Shown: positions 17,291 to 26,100 of the stretch, piece after piece
How positions within the stretch are numbered: the first letter of the stretch is position 1
Layout: each line of letters begins with the position of its first letter
Assembly (NCBI RefSeq): GCF_900187565.1
Contig: NZ_FYED01000001.1
Span: 524,009 to 588,008 of the forward strand
Reading direction: 5' to 3'
DNA: 64,000 nt
From: Pseudomonas sp. Irchel 3A7
GTDB lineage: Bacteria > Pseudomonadota > Gammaproteobacteria > Pseudomonadales > Pseudomonadaceae
Program-made: the position numbers and the translations under genes
The notes under the pieces: model-generated
What the model saw: only the letters and a program-made list of their open reading frames with translations
Told to the model about the DNA's origin: nothing
The model's database searches: none

Positions 17291-18472
17291 ATGTGGTACG
17301 AAGGTTTTCTCGGCTTGTCGCCCTGGTCACTGGTGGCAGTCACCTTACTGATGACCCACGTGACGATCGTCGCCGTCACGGTCTATCTGCACCGCTATTC
17401 AGCCCACCGCTCTTTGGAGCTGAATGCCGGCCTGAAACATTTCTTTCGCTTCTGGCTGTGGCTGACCACGGCACAGAACACCCGTGAGTGGACGGCCATT
17501 CACCGCAAGCATCACGCCAAATGCGAAACCGTCGATGACCCGCACAGCCCGGTCATCAAGGGCTTGTCCACGGTTCTGCGCAAAGGTGCCGAGCTGTACC
17601 GCGCCGAAGCGGAAAACCCCGAGACCTTGCGCATCTACGGCAAAAACTGCCCCGAAGACTGGATCGAGCGCAACCTCTACAGCCGCTACCCGCTGCTGGG
17701 TGTGGCGATCATGGGCGTCATCGACCTGCTGCTGTTCGGTACCATCGGCATCACCATCTGGGCCATCCAGATGATGTGGATTCCGGTCTGGGCCGCAGGC
17801 GTAGTGAACGGCCTGGGCCATGCCATCGGCTACCGCAACTTCGAGTGCCGCGATGCGGCGACCAATCTGGTGCCCTGGGGCATCCTGATCGGCGGTGAAG
17901 AACTGCATAACAACCATCACACCTACCCTAACTCGGCCAAACTGTCGGTGAAGAAGTGGGAATTCGATCTGGGCTGGGCCTGGATTCAAGTGTTCAGCTT
18001 CCTGCGCCTGGCCAAGGTTCAGCGCGTCGCGCCGATTGCCCACCGTGTCGAAGGCAAGGGCAACCTGGACATGGACACTGCCATGGCCATCCTCAACAAT
18101 CGCTTCCAGATCATGGCCCAGTACCGCAAATTGGTGATCGGTCCGCTGGTCAAGCAAGAGCTGGCCAAGGTCGATCATTCGGTCCGCCACCAGTTCCGTC
18201 GCGCCAAGCGTCTGCTGTCGCGGGAAACCAGCCTGCTGGATGACAAACACCACGTACGCATCCAGAACATGCTCGAGCACAGCCAGGCACTGAAGGTAAT
18301 TTACGAAAAACGCCTGGCCTTGCAGCAGATCTGGGTCAAGACCAGCTCAAATGGTCATGACATGCTGGCCGCCATCAAGGATTGGGTACACGAAGCAGAA
18401 GCCAGCGGGATTCAATCCCTGCGCGACTTCGCCGATCAGCTCAAAACCTATTCCCTGCGCCCTGCTGCCTGA
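17291..18472 (+). CDS. desA: Delta-9 fatty acid desaturase DesA
   Basis: Integral-membrane diiron desaturase of 393 residues. Histidine boxes HRYSAH (34-39), HRKHH (71-75) and HNNHH (206-210) are complete. Hydrophobic pairs lie near 10-33 and 136-176. DesA in pseudomonads makes double bonds in membrane phospholipid acyl chains using oxygen. The gene is divergent from the PAS-GGDEF-EAL gene (134-bp gap), the same order as PA0285-PA0286. A charged C-terminal extension of about 130 residues follows the catalytic part. Confidence 0.9.
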   Translation: MWYEGFLGLSPWSLVAVTLLMTHVTIVAVTVYLHRYSAHRSLELNAGLKHFFRFWLWLTTAQNTREWTAIHRKHHAKCETVDDPHSPVIKGLSTVLRKGAELYRAEAENPETLRIYGKNCPEDWIERNLYSRYPLLGVAIMGVIDLLLFGTIGITIWAIQMMWIPVWAAGVVNGLGHAIGYRNFECRDAATNLVPWGILIGGEELHNNHHTYPNSAKLSVKKWEFDLGWAWIQVFSFLRLAKVQRVAPIAHRVEGKGNLDMDTAMAILNNRFQIMAQYRKLVIGPLVKQELAKVDHSVRHQFRRAKRLLSRETSLLDDKHHVRIQNMLEHSQALKVIYEKRLALQQIWVKTSSNGHDMLAAIKDWVHEAEASGIQSLRDFADQLKTYSLRPAA

Positions 18473-18492
18473 CGGTGCATAGGCTGTAAAAC

Positions 18493-18588
18493 TGTGGGAG
18501 CGAGCCTGCTCGCGCCCACAGTGGTTTGAGACCTTACTGTAAATACGTCACCCATACCGCCCGGCGGGAGCAAGCTCCCTCGCCACAG
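18493..18588. repeat. Mixed BIME (two REP subtypes)
   Basis: The left arm is of the GTGGGAGCGAGCCTGCTCGCG type and the right arm of the GGGAGCAAGCTCCCTCGCCAC type. The left arm is also followed at once by CCCACAG, forming a short self-complementary hairpin. Heterotypic pairing is unusual in this window. Confidence 0.75.
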
Positions 18589-18698
18589 AAAGCGGGAACT
18601 TCACCTCAAATCGTCCCTCTCAAAGACACTTCGCCATCCAGGCGGGCTTCGTGTTGGCCGCTGTCGAACCTGCGGCACGCCCTTTGAGATTTGTGCCG

Positions 18699-19688
18699 AT
18701 GGTCATCAAGAACCTGAAAGACCCTTCTCCACCGCAGTGGCCCGAGGCCGCGCAAACACTTATGGCGCTGATGCACGCCCAAGGTGAAGTGGCGCGCCTG
18801 AGCGAACGCGAACAGCTGTTCAGCACCTTGCTGGTGAGCGTCAACGCAGTGCTCTGGGCATTCAACTGGGACACCCGTCAGGTGCTGTACGTCAGCCCCG
18901 CCTACGAACGAATCTTCGGCCGCCCCGCCGATCTGCTGCTGGCCGACTACAACCAATGGCGCGACGCCATTTATCCAGACGATCTGGAGTACGCCGAGAG
19001 CAGCTTCGCGGACGTGCTGGAAAAAGGCGCCGTTGAAGACCGCGAGTACCGGATCATCGACGCTGACGGCGAGGTCCGCTGGCTCAGCGACAAATGCTTT
19101 ATCAACCGTCAGGCCGAGCCCGGTCAGCCGGTGATCATTGTCGGCATCGCCGAAGACATCACCGACAAGAAGCTGATGGAAACCGAGCTGCAACGCCTGG
19201 CCACCACCGATGCCCTGACCCAGAGCAGCAACCGCCGACATTTCTTCGAAGGTGCGCACGAGGAGTTCGAACTGGCACGGCAACGAGGCACACCGCTGTC
19301 GTTCCTGATGCTGGACATCGATGACTTCAAGGTGATCAACGACACCTACGGTCACCAGGAAGGTGACAACGTGCTGCAACATATCGCTGATAGCGGTCGC
19401 GCGACATTGCGTCGTGGCGATCTGTTCGGGCGCATTGGTGGCGAAGAATTCGCGGCCGTGTTCCCCGGTTGCACACCGGACATGGCCCTGCAAGTGGCCG
19501 AACGGCTGCAACGGGAGATCCAGCGTTTGAGCTTCGACCATGACGGCCAGACATTCGGCATCACCGTCAGCCAGGGGCTGACCAGCCTCACGGCCAAGGA
19601 TGAAAACATCGAAAGTCTGTTTGCCCGGGCGGATGCGGCGATGTATCAGGCCAAGCGCGATGGGAAGAATCGGATCGTCACGGGCTGA
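18699..19688 (+). CDS. PAS-GGDEF diguanylate cyclase
   Basis: A soluble protein of about 329 residues: a PAS fold with PAC (WAFNWDTRQVLYVSPAYERIFGR, then IVGIAEDITDKK) and a C-terminal GGDEF domain with DALTQSSNRRHFFE, DIDDFKVINDTYGHQ and catalytic GGEEF. No EAL domain, so it should make c-di-GMP. A RxxD inhibitory site is not obvious. The ATG at 18699 is preferred; an in-frame GTG at 18651 gives 345 residues. Neither has a strong ribosome binding site. Confidence 0.85.
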   Translation: MVIKNLKDPSPPQWPEAAQTLMALMHAQGEVARLSEREQLFSTLLVSVNAVLWAFNWDTRQVLYVSPAYERIFGRPADLLLADYNQWRDAIYPDDLEYAESSFADVLEKGAVEDREYRIIDADGEVRWLSDKCFINRQAEPGQPVIIVGIAEDITDKKLMETELQRLATTDALTQSSNRRHFFEGAHEEFELARQRGTPLSFLMLDIDDFKVINDTYGHQEGDNVLQHIADSGRATLRRGDLFGRIGGEEFAAVFPGCTPDMALQVAERLQREIQRLSFDHDGQTFGITVSQGLTSLTAKDENIESLFARADAAMYQAKRDGKNRIVTG

Positions 19689-19708
19689 CAGGCTAAACAC
19701 AAACCCAC

Positions 19709-19799
19709 TGTGGGAGCGAGCCTGCTCGCGAAGAGGGACTGACATCCAACATACATGTTGGCTGATAGACCGCTTTCGCGGGCAAGCCCGCTCCCACAG
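19709..19799. repeat. BIME (paired REP)
   Basis: TGTGGGAGCGAGCCTGCTCG and an inverted partner in the variant form CGCGGGCAAGCCCGCTCCCACAG. It separates two convergent genes. Confidence 0.85.
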
Positions 19800-19814
19800 C
19801 GATTAGCGTGAAAC

Positions 19815-21029
19815 CTATTTTTTGCGCATCCGTATCAACTCCGGCAGCCCGATCTTGAGCAGCCGCGCCGTCCGGCTTTTAGCGAGCTCCTCGATGCCCT
19901 CATGCTCGGTCAGGCGCGCCAGTTGCGCCGCCATGTTCATCACCAGCGCTTCACGGGAGTAAACCCCGCCACCGAGCTGGTAGGTCGCCGCAATCAGCTG
20001 TCGCAACTCCAGCGGCAAGCGCCAGCGGGTGCGCAACGCCGAACCGTAGGCCGCGCCGAATTCGGCCAGCGCTTCGCCCACTTCCCCCTGATCGTCCAGT
20101 TCGCCACCGGCCTGCTTCCATTCCTGCAGGCAACGCAACAACGCCAGGTCGCCAAGGCGATGCAGCATGCCGGCGCAATAGCAGCGCGCCTGGTCCAGAT
20201 CCAGCAAGCGCGCCAGGGTTCGCGCGTATTCGGCAGTGTGCAGCGACAGGTCCCAATAGCGCTCGGCATAGTCCGCCAGGTACGGATCACTGAGCCGCGC
20301 ACTGCGCTTGAGGGCCAGGCCAAGAATCAGGTTCATGCTCTGACCGGTGCCCAGTCGGTGCAGCGCCTGGGACAGGGTTTGCACCGCGGCGCCATGGTGC
20401 TGGGCGGCGCTGTTGGCGGCGGCGATCAGTACGGCGGTGACCTGGGGATCGGTACGGATTTCATCTTCCAGCTTCGACAGATCGAGGCCGTTGGGATTGA
20501 GGCTGCGTTTGACCGCCAACTGCACGTCGGTCATCAGCGGCGCACCTTCCGCCCGTTCACGGCGTCGTTCCAGATACACCGACAAGGTCATGCCGTGCGC
20601 CAGCGATGGCACCTCGCAGGTGACTTCCTCACCGGCATCGAGCAGCAAATCCTGCAAGCGATGAGTCAGGATTTCCATGTTCAGGGGTTTGGTCAGATAG
20701 GCGGCGGGTGCCAGCGGCAAGGCCTCGCGCACGCTGGCGCTGTCGTTGCGGCTGCTCATCAGAATGAAGGGCAGCGGCGGATTGCGTTTGCGCTGGCGGA
20801 CACTGCGCAACACATTCAGACCATCGACACCGGGCAATTCCCAGTCGACGATTACCAGGTCGTAAGGATTGGTCGCCAGCCACTCCAGCGCCTGCTGGCC
20901 GTCGGCACACAAATCCAGTCGCGCATCGCAGCGCACGTTCAGCAGCACTTCCTTGAGCAGATCCCGGGACCAAGGGTCGGCCTCGGCAATCAACACTCTG
21001 GGAACGGCGGGTAAATTAACGACAGTCAT
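19815..21029 (-). CDS. Response regulator with HDOD output domain
   Basis: A 404-residue protein. The N-terminal receiver has the phospho-acceptor Asp62 (DLVIVDWELPGVDG), S/T switch and Lys in YLTKPL. The C-terminal HDOD domain (about 165-400) shows LSKLEDEIRTDPQVTAVLIAAANSA and SLHTAEYARTLARLL and CAGMLHRLGDLALL. No sensor kinase gene is adjacent. HDOD proteins act in signalling and c-di-GMP or cell-cycle control, without a known enzymatic activity. GGGAGAG precedes the ATG. Confidence 0.85.
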   Translation of the reverse strand: MTVVNLPAVPRVLIAEADPWSRDLLKEVLLNVRCDARLDLCADGQQALEWLATNPYDLVIVDWELPGVDGLNVLRSVRQRKRNPPLPFILMSSRNDSASVREALPLAPAAYLTKPLNMEILTHRLQDLLLDAGEEVTCEVPSLAHGMTLSVYLERRRERAEGAPLMTDVQLAVKRSLNPNGLDLSKLEDEIRTDPQVTAVLIAAANSAAQHHGAAVQTLSQALHRLGTGQSMNLILGLALKRSARLSDPYLADYAERYWDLSLHTAEYARTLARLLDLDQARCYCAGMLHRLGDLALLRCLQEWKQAGGELDDQGEVGEALAEFGAAYGSALRTRWRLPLELRQLIAATYQLGGGVYSREALVMNMAAQLARLTEHEGIEELAKSRTARLLKIGLPELIRMRKK

Positions 21030-21114
21030 ACAGCTCTCCCTGGCAATGCCTAAACCTTAGCGAATGCTGGCCCTTCGATACAGCGCGAATGCGCGGGGAG
21101 TATTACGACCGGCA

Positions 21115-21141
21115 TAAAAAAACCCGCCGAAGCGGGTTTTT
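21115..21141 (-). terminator. Terminator after gabT
   Basis: AAACCCGC-CGAA-GCGGGTTT stem with T/A runs on both sides. It ends the gabDT transcript and could act in both directions. Confidence 0.9.
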
Positions 21142-21164
21142 GTCGATCAGGTCACACTTGGCGA

Positions 21165-22442
21165 TCAGAGCTCGGAGAAGCACTCTTCAATGATTGCCAG
21201 ACCTTTGTCCAGTTGCTCGTCCGGCGAAGTCAGCGGTACCAGGACGCGCAGAACGTTGCCGTAGGTGCCGCAGGACAGCAAGATCAGACCCTTGTCGCGA
21301 GCCTTTGCCACCACGGACGCTACCGCTGCAGCGTTCGGCTTGTGGCTGTCGCCGTTTTCGAACAGCTCGACCGCGATCATCGCGCCCAGGGCACGGACTT
21401 CGCCGATCACCGGGTACTTGGCCTGGATGGCTTTCAGGCCAGTGACCAGACGCTCGCCAACAGCCTTGCAGCGGTCCAGCAGGTGCTCTTCCTCGAACAC
21501 TTCCATCACGGCCAGGGCCGCGGCGCAAGCGATAGGGCTACCGGCGTAGGTGCCGCCTAGGCCGCCTGGAGCGATGGCGTCCATGTATTCGGCCTTGCCG
21601 CACACACCGGCCAGCGGGAAGCCGCCAGCGATGGATTTGGCGAAAGTGGTCAGGTCGGCAGCAACGCCCATCTGTTCCATGGCGAAGAAGGTGCCGGTAC
21701 GGCCAGCGCCAGTCTGTACTTCGTCAGCGATCAACAGGATGCCGTGCTGGTCGCACAGGGCGCGCAGACGCTTCATGAATTCTTTAGGCGCAACGTAGAA
21801 ACCACCTTCGCCCTGAACCGGCTCGATGATGATCGCAGCGATGTCTTTCGGCTCGGCGTCGTTCTTGAAGATGCGTTCGATGCTGGCGATCGAATCGTCG
21901 ATGCTCACGCCGTGCAGTTCGTTCGGGTACAGCGCGCGGAAGATGCCGCCTGGCATCAAGCCCATGCCGGCCGAGTAAGGCACGACTTTACCGGTCAGGC
22001 CCAGGGTCATCATGGTGCGACCGTGGTAAGCGCCGGTGAAGGCGATCACACCGGCACGGCCAGTGGCGGCACGGGCGATCTTGATGGAGTTTTCAACGGC
22101 TTCGGAACCGGTGGTCACCAGCAGGGTTTTCTTGGCGAAATCACCTGGCACCTTGGCGTTGATTTTTTCGCACACTTCTACGTACGGTTCGTAGGCCAGT
22201 ACCTGGAAGCAGGTGTGGGTCAGCTTGTTCAGCTGCTCGGTCACGGCGGCGATGACTTTCGGGTGTACGTGGCCGGTGTTCAGCACGGCGATACCGCCGG
22301 CGAAATCGATGAACTCGCGACCTTCAACGTCGGTCACGGTAGCGTTCTTCGCGGAGTCGGCGAAGATCGGGTGAATCTGGCCAACACCACGTGGAACTGC
22401 AGCGGTACGGCGGGCCATCAAATCAGCGTTAGTCTTGCTCAT
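21165..22442 (-). CDS. gabT: 4-aminobutyrate aminotransferase
   Basis: PLP-dependent class-III aminotransferase of 425 residues that converts GABA and 2-oxoglutarate to succinate semialdehyde and glutamate. It has VTTGSEAVENSIKIARAATGR, FTGAYHGRTMMTLGLTGK, the PLP-ring Asp in IADEVQTGAGRTG and the Schiff-base Lys in TTFAKSIAGGFPL. The ATG at 22442 has GAGGAA upstream and gives the usual length. Second gene of the gabD-gabT operon. Confidence 0.96.
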   Translation of the reverse strand: MSKTNADLMARRTAAVPRGVGQIHPIFADSAKNATVTDVEGREFIDFAGGIAVLNTGHVHPKVIAAVTEQLNKLTHTCFQVLAYEPYVEVCEKINAKVPGDFAKKTLLVTTGSEAVENSIKIARAATGRAGVIAFTGAYHGRTMMTLGLTGKVVPYSAGMGLMPGGIFRALYPNELHGVSIDDSIASIERIFKNDAEPKDIAAIIIEPVQGEGGFYVAPKEFMKRLRALCDQHGILLIADEVQTGAGRTGTFFAMEQMGVAADLTTFAKSIAGGFPLAGVCGKAEYMDAIAPGGLGGTYAGSPIACAAALAVMEVFEEEHLLDRCKAVGERLVTGLKAIQAKYPVIGEVRALGAMIAVELFENGDSHKPNAAAVASVVAKARDKGLILLSCGTYGNVLRVLVPLTSPDEQLDKGLAIIEECFSEL

Positions 22443-22626
22443 ACATTCCTCATTCACCGCTCATCGGGCGGCGTGGTTCAAGGATTAAGCGGCGGGGAAC
22501 AACAGCGGCAGCATGCGATGATCGACTGCCACAGCGTTCCCGGCCACCGAGAAAATTTCGTTTGAAGCACGCAAAGGGACAGCGCTCTCGTGCCCTTTGC
22601 GTTTGAAGCGATGCCTTTTTCCGGGC

Positions 22627-24069
22627 TTAGATGCCCAGGCAGAGGTATTTGATTTCCAGGTAATCTTCGATGCCGTACTTGGAACCTTCACGGCCCAGGC
22701 CCGAGGCCTTGATGCCGCCGAATGGCGCGACTTCGTTGGAGATCAGACCGGTGTTGACGCCGACCATGCCGTATTCCAGGGCTTCAGCCACACGGAACAC
22801 GCGACCCAGGTCGCGAGCATAGAAGTACGAGGCCAGACCGAACTCGGTGTCGTTGGACATCGCGATCACGTCGGCTTCGTCTTTGAAGCGGAACAGTGGC
22901 GCCAATGGACCGAAGGTTTCTTCCTTGGCCACGGCAGCGTTATTCGGCACGTTGGTCAGGATGGTCGGCTCGAAGAAGTTGCCTTCCATCGGCTTGCCAC
23001 CGGCCAGTACGGTCGCGCCTTTGCTCAAGGCGTCGGCGATGTGCTCTTGCACCTTGGCCACGGCTTTTTCGTCGATCAGCGGGCCAGTGGTGGTGCCAGC
23101 TTCCAGACCGTTGCCGATCTTCAGCTTGGCGACGGCCACTTTCAGCTTCTCGGCGAATGCGTCGTAGACACCGTCCTGAATGTACAGGCGGTTGGCGCAG
23201 ACGCAGGTCTGGCCGTTGTTACGGTATTTGGAAATGATCGCGCCTTCGACGGCCTTATCCAGGTCCGCGTCGTCGAACACGATGAACGGCGCGTTGCCGC
23301 CCAGTTCCAGGGACACTTTCTTGATGTCCTTGGCGCATTCCGACATCAGCTGGCGACCGATTTCGGTCGAACCGGTGAAGGACAGTTTGCGCACGATCGG
23401 GTTGCTGGTCAGCTCGCTGCCGATGTCGCCGGCGCTGCCGGAAACAACGCTGAACACACCGGCAGGAATGCCGGCACGCTGGGCCAGTTCAGCCAGGGCG
23501 AACGCCGAGAATGGGGTTTGCGAAGCAGGCTTGAGCACCATGGTGCAACCGGCGGCCAGGGCCGGGCCGGCCTTACGGGTGATCATCGCGGCCGGGAAGT
23601 TCCACGGGGTGATGGCAGCGGTCACGCCGATCGGCTGCTTGATCACGATCAGGCGCTTGTCTGGCTGGTGGCCCGGGATCACATCACCGTAGATGCGCTT
23701 GGCTTCTTCGGCGAACCACTCGATGAAAGAAGCGGCGTAAACGATTTCACCCTTGGCTTCAGCCAATGGCTTGCCTTGTTCCAGGGTCATCAGGCGAGCC
23801 AGGTCGTCCTGGTTCTCGATGATCAGCTCGAACCAGCGACGCAGCTTGGTCGCACGCTCTTTGGCGGTCAGTGCACGCCAGGCCGGCAGCGCCTTGTCAG
23901 CGGCTTCGATGGCACGGCGGGTTTCGGCAGCGCCCATTTTCGGCACAGTGCCCAGAATTTCGCCCGTTGCCGGGTTGTTGACCTTGATCGTCTGACCACT
24001 GTCCGCATCGACCCACGCGCCATCGATGAAGGCTTGCTGGCGGAACAACTGGGTGTCTTTAAGCTGCAT
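22627..24069 (-). CDS. gabD: NADP-dependent succinate-semialdehyde dehydrogenase
   Basis: Aldehyde dehydrogenase of 480 residues that oxidises succinate semialdehyde to succinate. It has TPWNFPAAMITRK, FTGSTEIGRQLM, catalytic Glu in LELGGNAPFIVFDDADLD, catalytic Cys in NNGQTCVCANR and ETFGPLAPLFRF. AGGAAAGCCGAC precedes the ATG at 24069. With GabT 184 bp downstream it completes the GABA shunt. The Cys-x-Cys pair in the active site is the usual redox-sensitive pair of GabD. Confidence 0.96.
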   Translation of the reverse strand: MQLKDTQLFRQQAFIDGAWVDADSGQTIKVNNPATGEILGTVPKMGAAETRRAIEAADKALPAWRALTAKERATKLRRWFELIIENQDDLARLMTLEQGKPLAEAKGEIVYAASFIEWFAEEAKRIYGDVIPGHQPDKRLIVIKQPIGVTAAITPWNFPAAMITRKAGPALAAGCTMVLKPASQTPFSAFALAELAQRAGIPAGVFSVVSGSAGDIGSELTSNPIVRKLSFTGSTEIGRQLMSECAKDIKKVSLELGGNAPFIVFDDADLDKAVEGAIISKYRNNGQTCVCANRLYIQDGVYDAFAEKLKVAVAKLKIGNGLEAGTTTGPLIDEKAVAKVQEHIADALSKGATVLAGGKPMEGNFFEPTILTNVPNNAAVAKEETFGPLAPLFRFKDEADVIAMSNDTEFGLASYFYARDLGRVFRVAEALEYGMVGVNTGLISNEVAPFGGIKASGLGREGSKYGIEDYLEIKYLCLGI

Positions 24070-24417
24070 GTCGGCTTTCCTTAACAGCACCGCGGCACGC
24101 GCGGAGCAAATTATGATTGTAGAAAGGCGCCTCAATAGGCTGCCGTCAGGGAAATCATTCACCGGGCTGAAGCACAAAATAGCGCACGGATTGGACTCGT
24201 GCGGTTCAGCACCCAGACAAGAGCGTTTGAAATCTCAAACGAATCCTAGGATCAAAGGGGGTAAAGGACAATAGGCCGTTCGAAAAAAAGAACGAAAACG
24301 CCGCATTTGCCTGTTTTTTCTGATCAACGTAGCAAACGCAGGTTACGCTTGTGAAAACAGCAAGCGATTCAGCAGCATGGACGCCCGCCATGCATATGAG
24401 TATCATGGCGCCCGCTT
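24070..24417. other. gabD upstream region
   Basis: No gene is seen. A palindrome CGTTTGA-AATC-TCAAACG lies at 24224-24241, 155 bp upstream of gabD, and is a candidate operator for gabDT. The region also carries the promoter for the tRNA gene. Confidence 0.45.
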
Positions 24418-24494
24418 GCACCAGTAGCTCAGCTGGATAGAGTACTGCCCTCCGAAGGCAGGGGTCGTGGGTTCGAATCCCGCCTGGTGCGCCA
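24418..24494 (+). tRNA. tRNA-Arg (anticodon CCG)
   Basis: A 77-nt cloverleaf. Acceptor stem GCACCAG/CTGGTGC, D-loop AGCTCAGCTGGATAGAG, anticodon stem CTGCC/GGCAG with loop CTCCGAA (anticodon CCG, codon CGG), T-loop GGTTCGAATCC and an encoded CCA end. Followed by a terminator. Confidence 0.97.
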
Positions 24495-24509
24495 TAGATA
24501 GAAACGAGA

Positions 24510-24542
24510 AAGCCTCAGGCCTGTAGGGTCTGGGGCTTTTTT
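24510..24542 (+). terminator. Terminator after tRNA-Arg
   Basis: AAGCCTCAG/CTGGGGCTT stem (one G-T pair), followed by a run of T. Confidence 0.85.
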
Positions 24543-24551
24543 GTGTTTCAC

Positions 24552-24576
24552 AAAAAAACCGCCAAAGCGGTTTTTT
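24552..24576 (-). terminator. Terminator after the acidic small protein gene
   Basis: AAAAAACCGC-CAAA-GCGGTTTTTT, with T/A runs on both sides, so it can work both ways. It abuts the stop codon of the minus-strand gene. Confidence 0.85.
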
Positions 24577-24577
24577 G

Positions 24578-24787
24578 TCATTCCGTCGTCCAATCAAACT
24601 CGTCGTACTCATCATCCTCGTCGTCCTCGAACACGTCCTCTTCAAGAACGTCTTCTTCCTCAGCGTCACCCTCTTCCGGCTGATTCAGCAGAAAATCCTT
24701 ACGACTCTCGGTAATCGCGCGCCGAAGTTCTTCGCCCTTTTCCGGGCAGTTGAGCATTTGGGCGATGCGGTCGATTTTTTTTGCCAC
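24578..24787 (-). CDS. Small acidic protein of unknown function
   Basis: A 69-residue protein. GTG at 24787 is chosen because GGAGGA lies six bases before it; an ATG six codons upstream lacks such a site. The N-terminal half ([33 protein letters not shown]) looks helical, while the last 30 residues are almost all Asp and Glu with DEFDWTTE at the end. Equivalent to the small gene beside tRNA-Arg and gabD in P. aeruginosa (PA0264, from memory). Function unknown. Confidence 0.72.
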   Translation of the reverse strand: MAKKIDRIAQMLNCPEKGEELRRAITESRKDFLLNQPEEGDAEEEDVLEEDVFEDDEDDEYDEFDWTTE

Positions 24788-24868
24788 GGCTTCCTCCAAC
24801 CCCATCGGCGATGGCTTGATAGTGCGCGCTTTCGGGCGCGGATGCCAAATCGCCGGGGTTGGTAAGGC

Positions 24869-25492
24869 TCAGTTTTTTTGCAGTGCCTTGAGTCGGGTGG
24901 TGAGGTTTTCGTTGGGGAAGCGCTTGTGCAGGTCTGCCAGCAGTTTGTCTGCCGCTTGGGTCTGTCCGGTTTTTTGCAGGCGCAGGACTTCACGCAGTTG
25001 TTCATCCAGTGATTTCACCGGTGCCGCTGCGCGCTTGCTGACTTTGGCTTCGTCAGCCATTTCGGCGCTGAAGGATTCACGCTGTGCAGGAGCGGCCAAT
25101 TCGGCCATGGGCGCTGCGGGTGCGGGCATCGCGCCCGCCGGGGCAGATAACGCACGGACAGTCGCTGGCGGTGCTGATTCGGCTTCCTGTTTGGCAACCG
25201 GCGCGGAGGCCTCGGGCGCAGGTGCGAAGTCGTAGCTTGGCACTTGCTCCGGGGTGCGTTGTACCAGCGTCAGCATCAGGGCGACGCCGACGAGGCTGGC
25301 GAATGCGACTTGCCAGCGGGGTTGTAGGCAGGCGCGAACCCAGCGTTGCCACAGGCTTGGCTTCGGTGTCGGGGTCTCACGCTGCGCGGCCGCCAGGATG
25401 AAAGCATCGAGGTGGGCAGGTGGTTCGCCGCTTCCATGCTTTCGGTAGTGTTCAACGACCTGTTCTTGCGGTGTCGGGCGGGCGTCAGTCAT
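24869..25492 (-). CDS. Single-pass membrane protein, probable anti-sigma partner
   Basis: A 207-residue protein, third gene of the VWA-sigma operon, overlapping the sigma gene by 4 bp. An N-terminal cytoplasmic part (1-58) precedes one transmembrane helix (about 61-78), a Pro/Ala-rich linker and a C-terminal helical domain (KSLDEQLREVLRLQKTGQTQAADKLLADLHKRFPNE). No zinc-binding HxxxCxxC motif of classic anti-sigma factors is seen. Its position and topology suggest it controls the ECF sigma factor. Confidence 0.6.
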   Translation of the reverse strand: MTDARPTPQEQVVEHYRKHGSGEPPAHLDAFILAAAQRETPTPKPSLWQRWVRACLQPRWQVAFASLVGVALMLTLVQRTPEQVPSYDFAPAPEASAPVAKQEAESAPPATVRALSAPAGAMPAPAAPMAELAAPAQRESFSAEMADEAKVSKRAAAPVKSLDEQLREVLRLQKTGQTQAADKLLADLHKRFPNENLTTRLKALQKN

Positions 25493-26100
25493 GTCAGTAC
25501 CTCCTCGGCCAGCAGCAGACGCAGTTTTTGCTGGGCGTAGCGCAAGCGGCTCTTGACCGTTTCCAGCGGTGTTTCGGTGAGGGTGGCGATCTGCGGCAGA
25601 TCGAGATCGCTGTAGGCGCGTAGCAGGAACACTTCGCGTTGGTCGGCGGGCAACATTTGCAGGGCGGCTTCCAGGCGCTGACTGTCGCGGCTGAGGCTCA
25701 GCAGTTGCTCGGGATCGGATACGCCGTCAGATATCGCGTGAATCTGCTCGTCGTAACTGTCGTGCAGCGGTTGGTGGACTCCGTTTTTCCGCCAGTGATC
25801 GATCAAGCGATTGCGAGCGATCTGGTACAGCCAGGTACGAAAAGTCGCTCGGCCTTGTGGCTGACTGCCGCTGCGGATCAGGCTCAGCCAGGTTTCCTGA
25901 TACACCTCCTCGACCCGTTCCGCGCTGCCACTGAGCCCCAGCAGAAACCGGTATAACCCCTGACGATGGCGCGCGTACAAAATCTCGAACGCCGCGCTGT
26001 CGCCTTGGCGATAACGGGCCAGCAGCGATTCGTCGCTGCTGGCCTCAACGCTGTCTGCTGGCGCGAACAGCTGGCTGATGAACCCCTTGAGTCGGTTCAC
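25489..26100 (-). CDS. ECF RNA polymerase sigma factor
   Basis: A 203-residue sigma-70 family protein. Region 2 (about 26-100) includes DSAAFEILYARHRQGLYRFLL, EEVYQETWLSLI and TWLYQIARNRLIDHWRK. Region 4 (about 140-198) includes MLPADQREVFLLRAYSDLDLPQIATLTETPLETVKSRLRYAQQKL. The GTG start overlaps the VWA gene stop by one base. Expressed with a VWA lipoprotein upstream and a membrane protein downstream, so it probably answers an envelope signal. Confidence 0.9.
   Translation of the reverse strand: MNRLKGFISQLFAPADSVEASSDESLLARYRQGDSAAFEILYARHRQGLYRFLLGLSGSAERVEEVYQETWLSLIRSGSQPQGRATFRTWLYQIARNRLIDHWRKNGVHQPLHDSYDEQIHAISDGVSDPEQLLSLSRDSQRLEAALQMLPADQREVFLLRAYSDLDLPQIATLTETPLETVKSRLRYAQQKLRLLLAEEVLT

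Noticed and set aside
22597..24084. A 495-codon open frame opposite gabD, and similar long antisense frames opposite cysA, cysW, the AraC gene and pvfC
   Set aside because: They are mirror frames of GC-rich genes with strong codon bias, lack ribosome binding sites and family motifs, and the opposite strand has clear, motif-complete genes.
24102..24274. A riboswitch or small RNA between gabD and tRNA-Arg
   Set aside because: Apart from one 7-bp palindrome I see no conserved riboswitch core or terminator that would support it.
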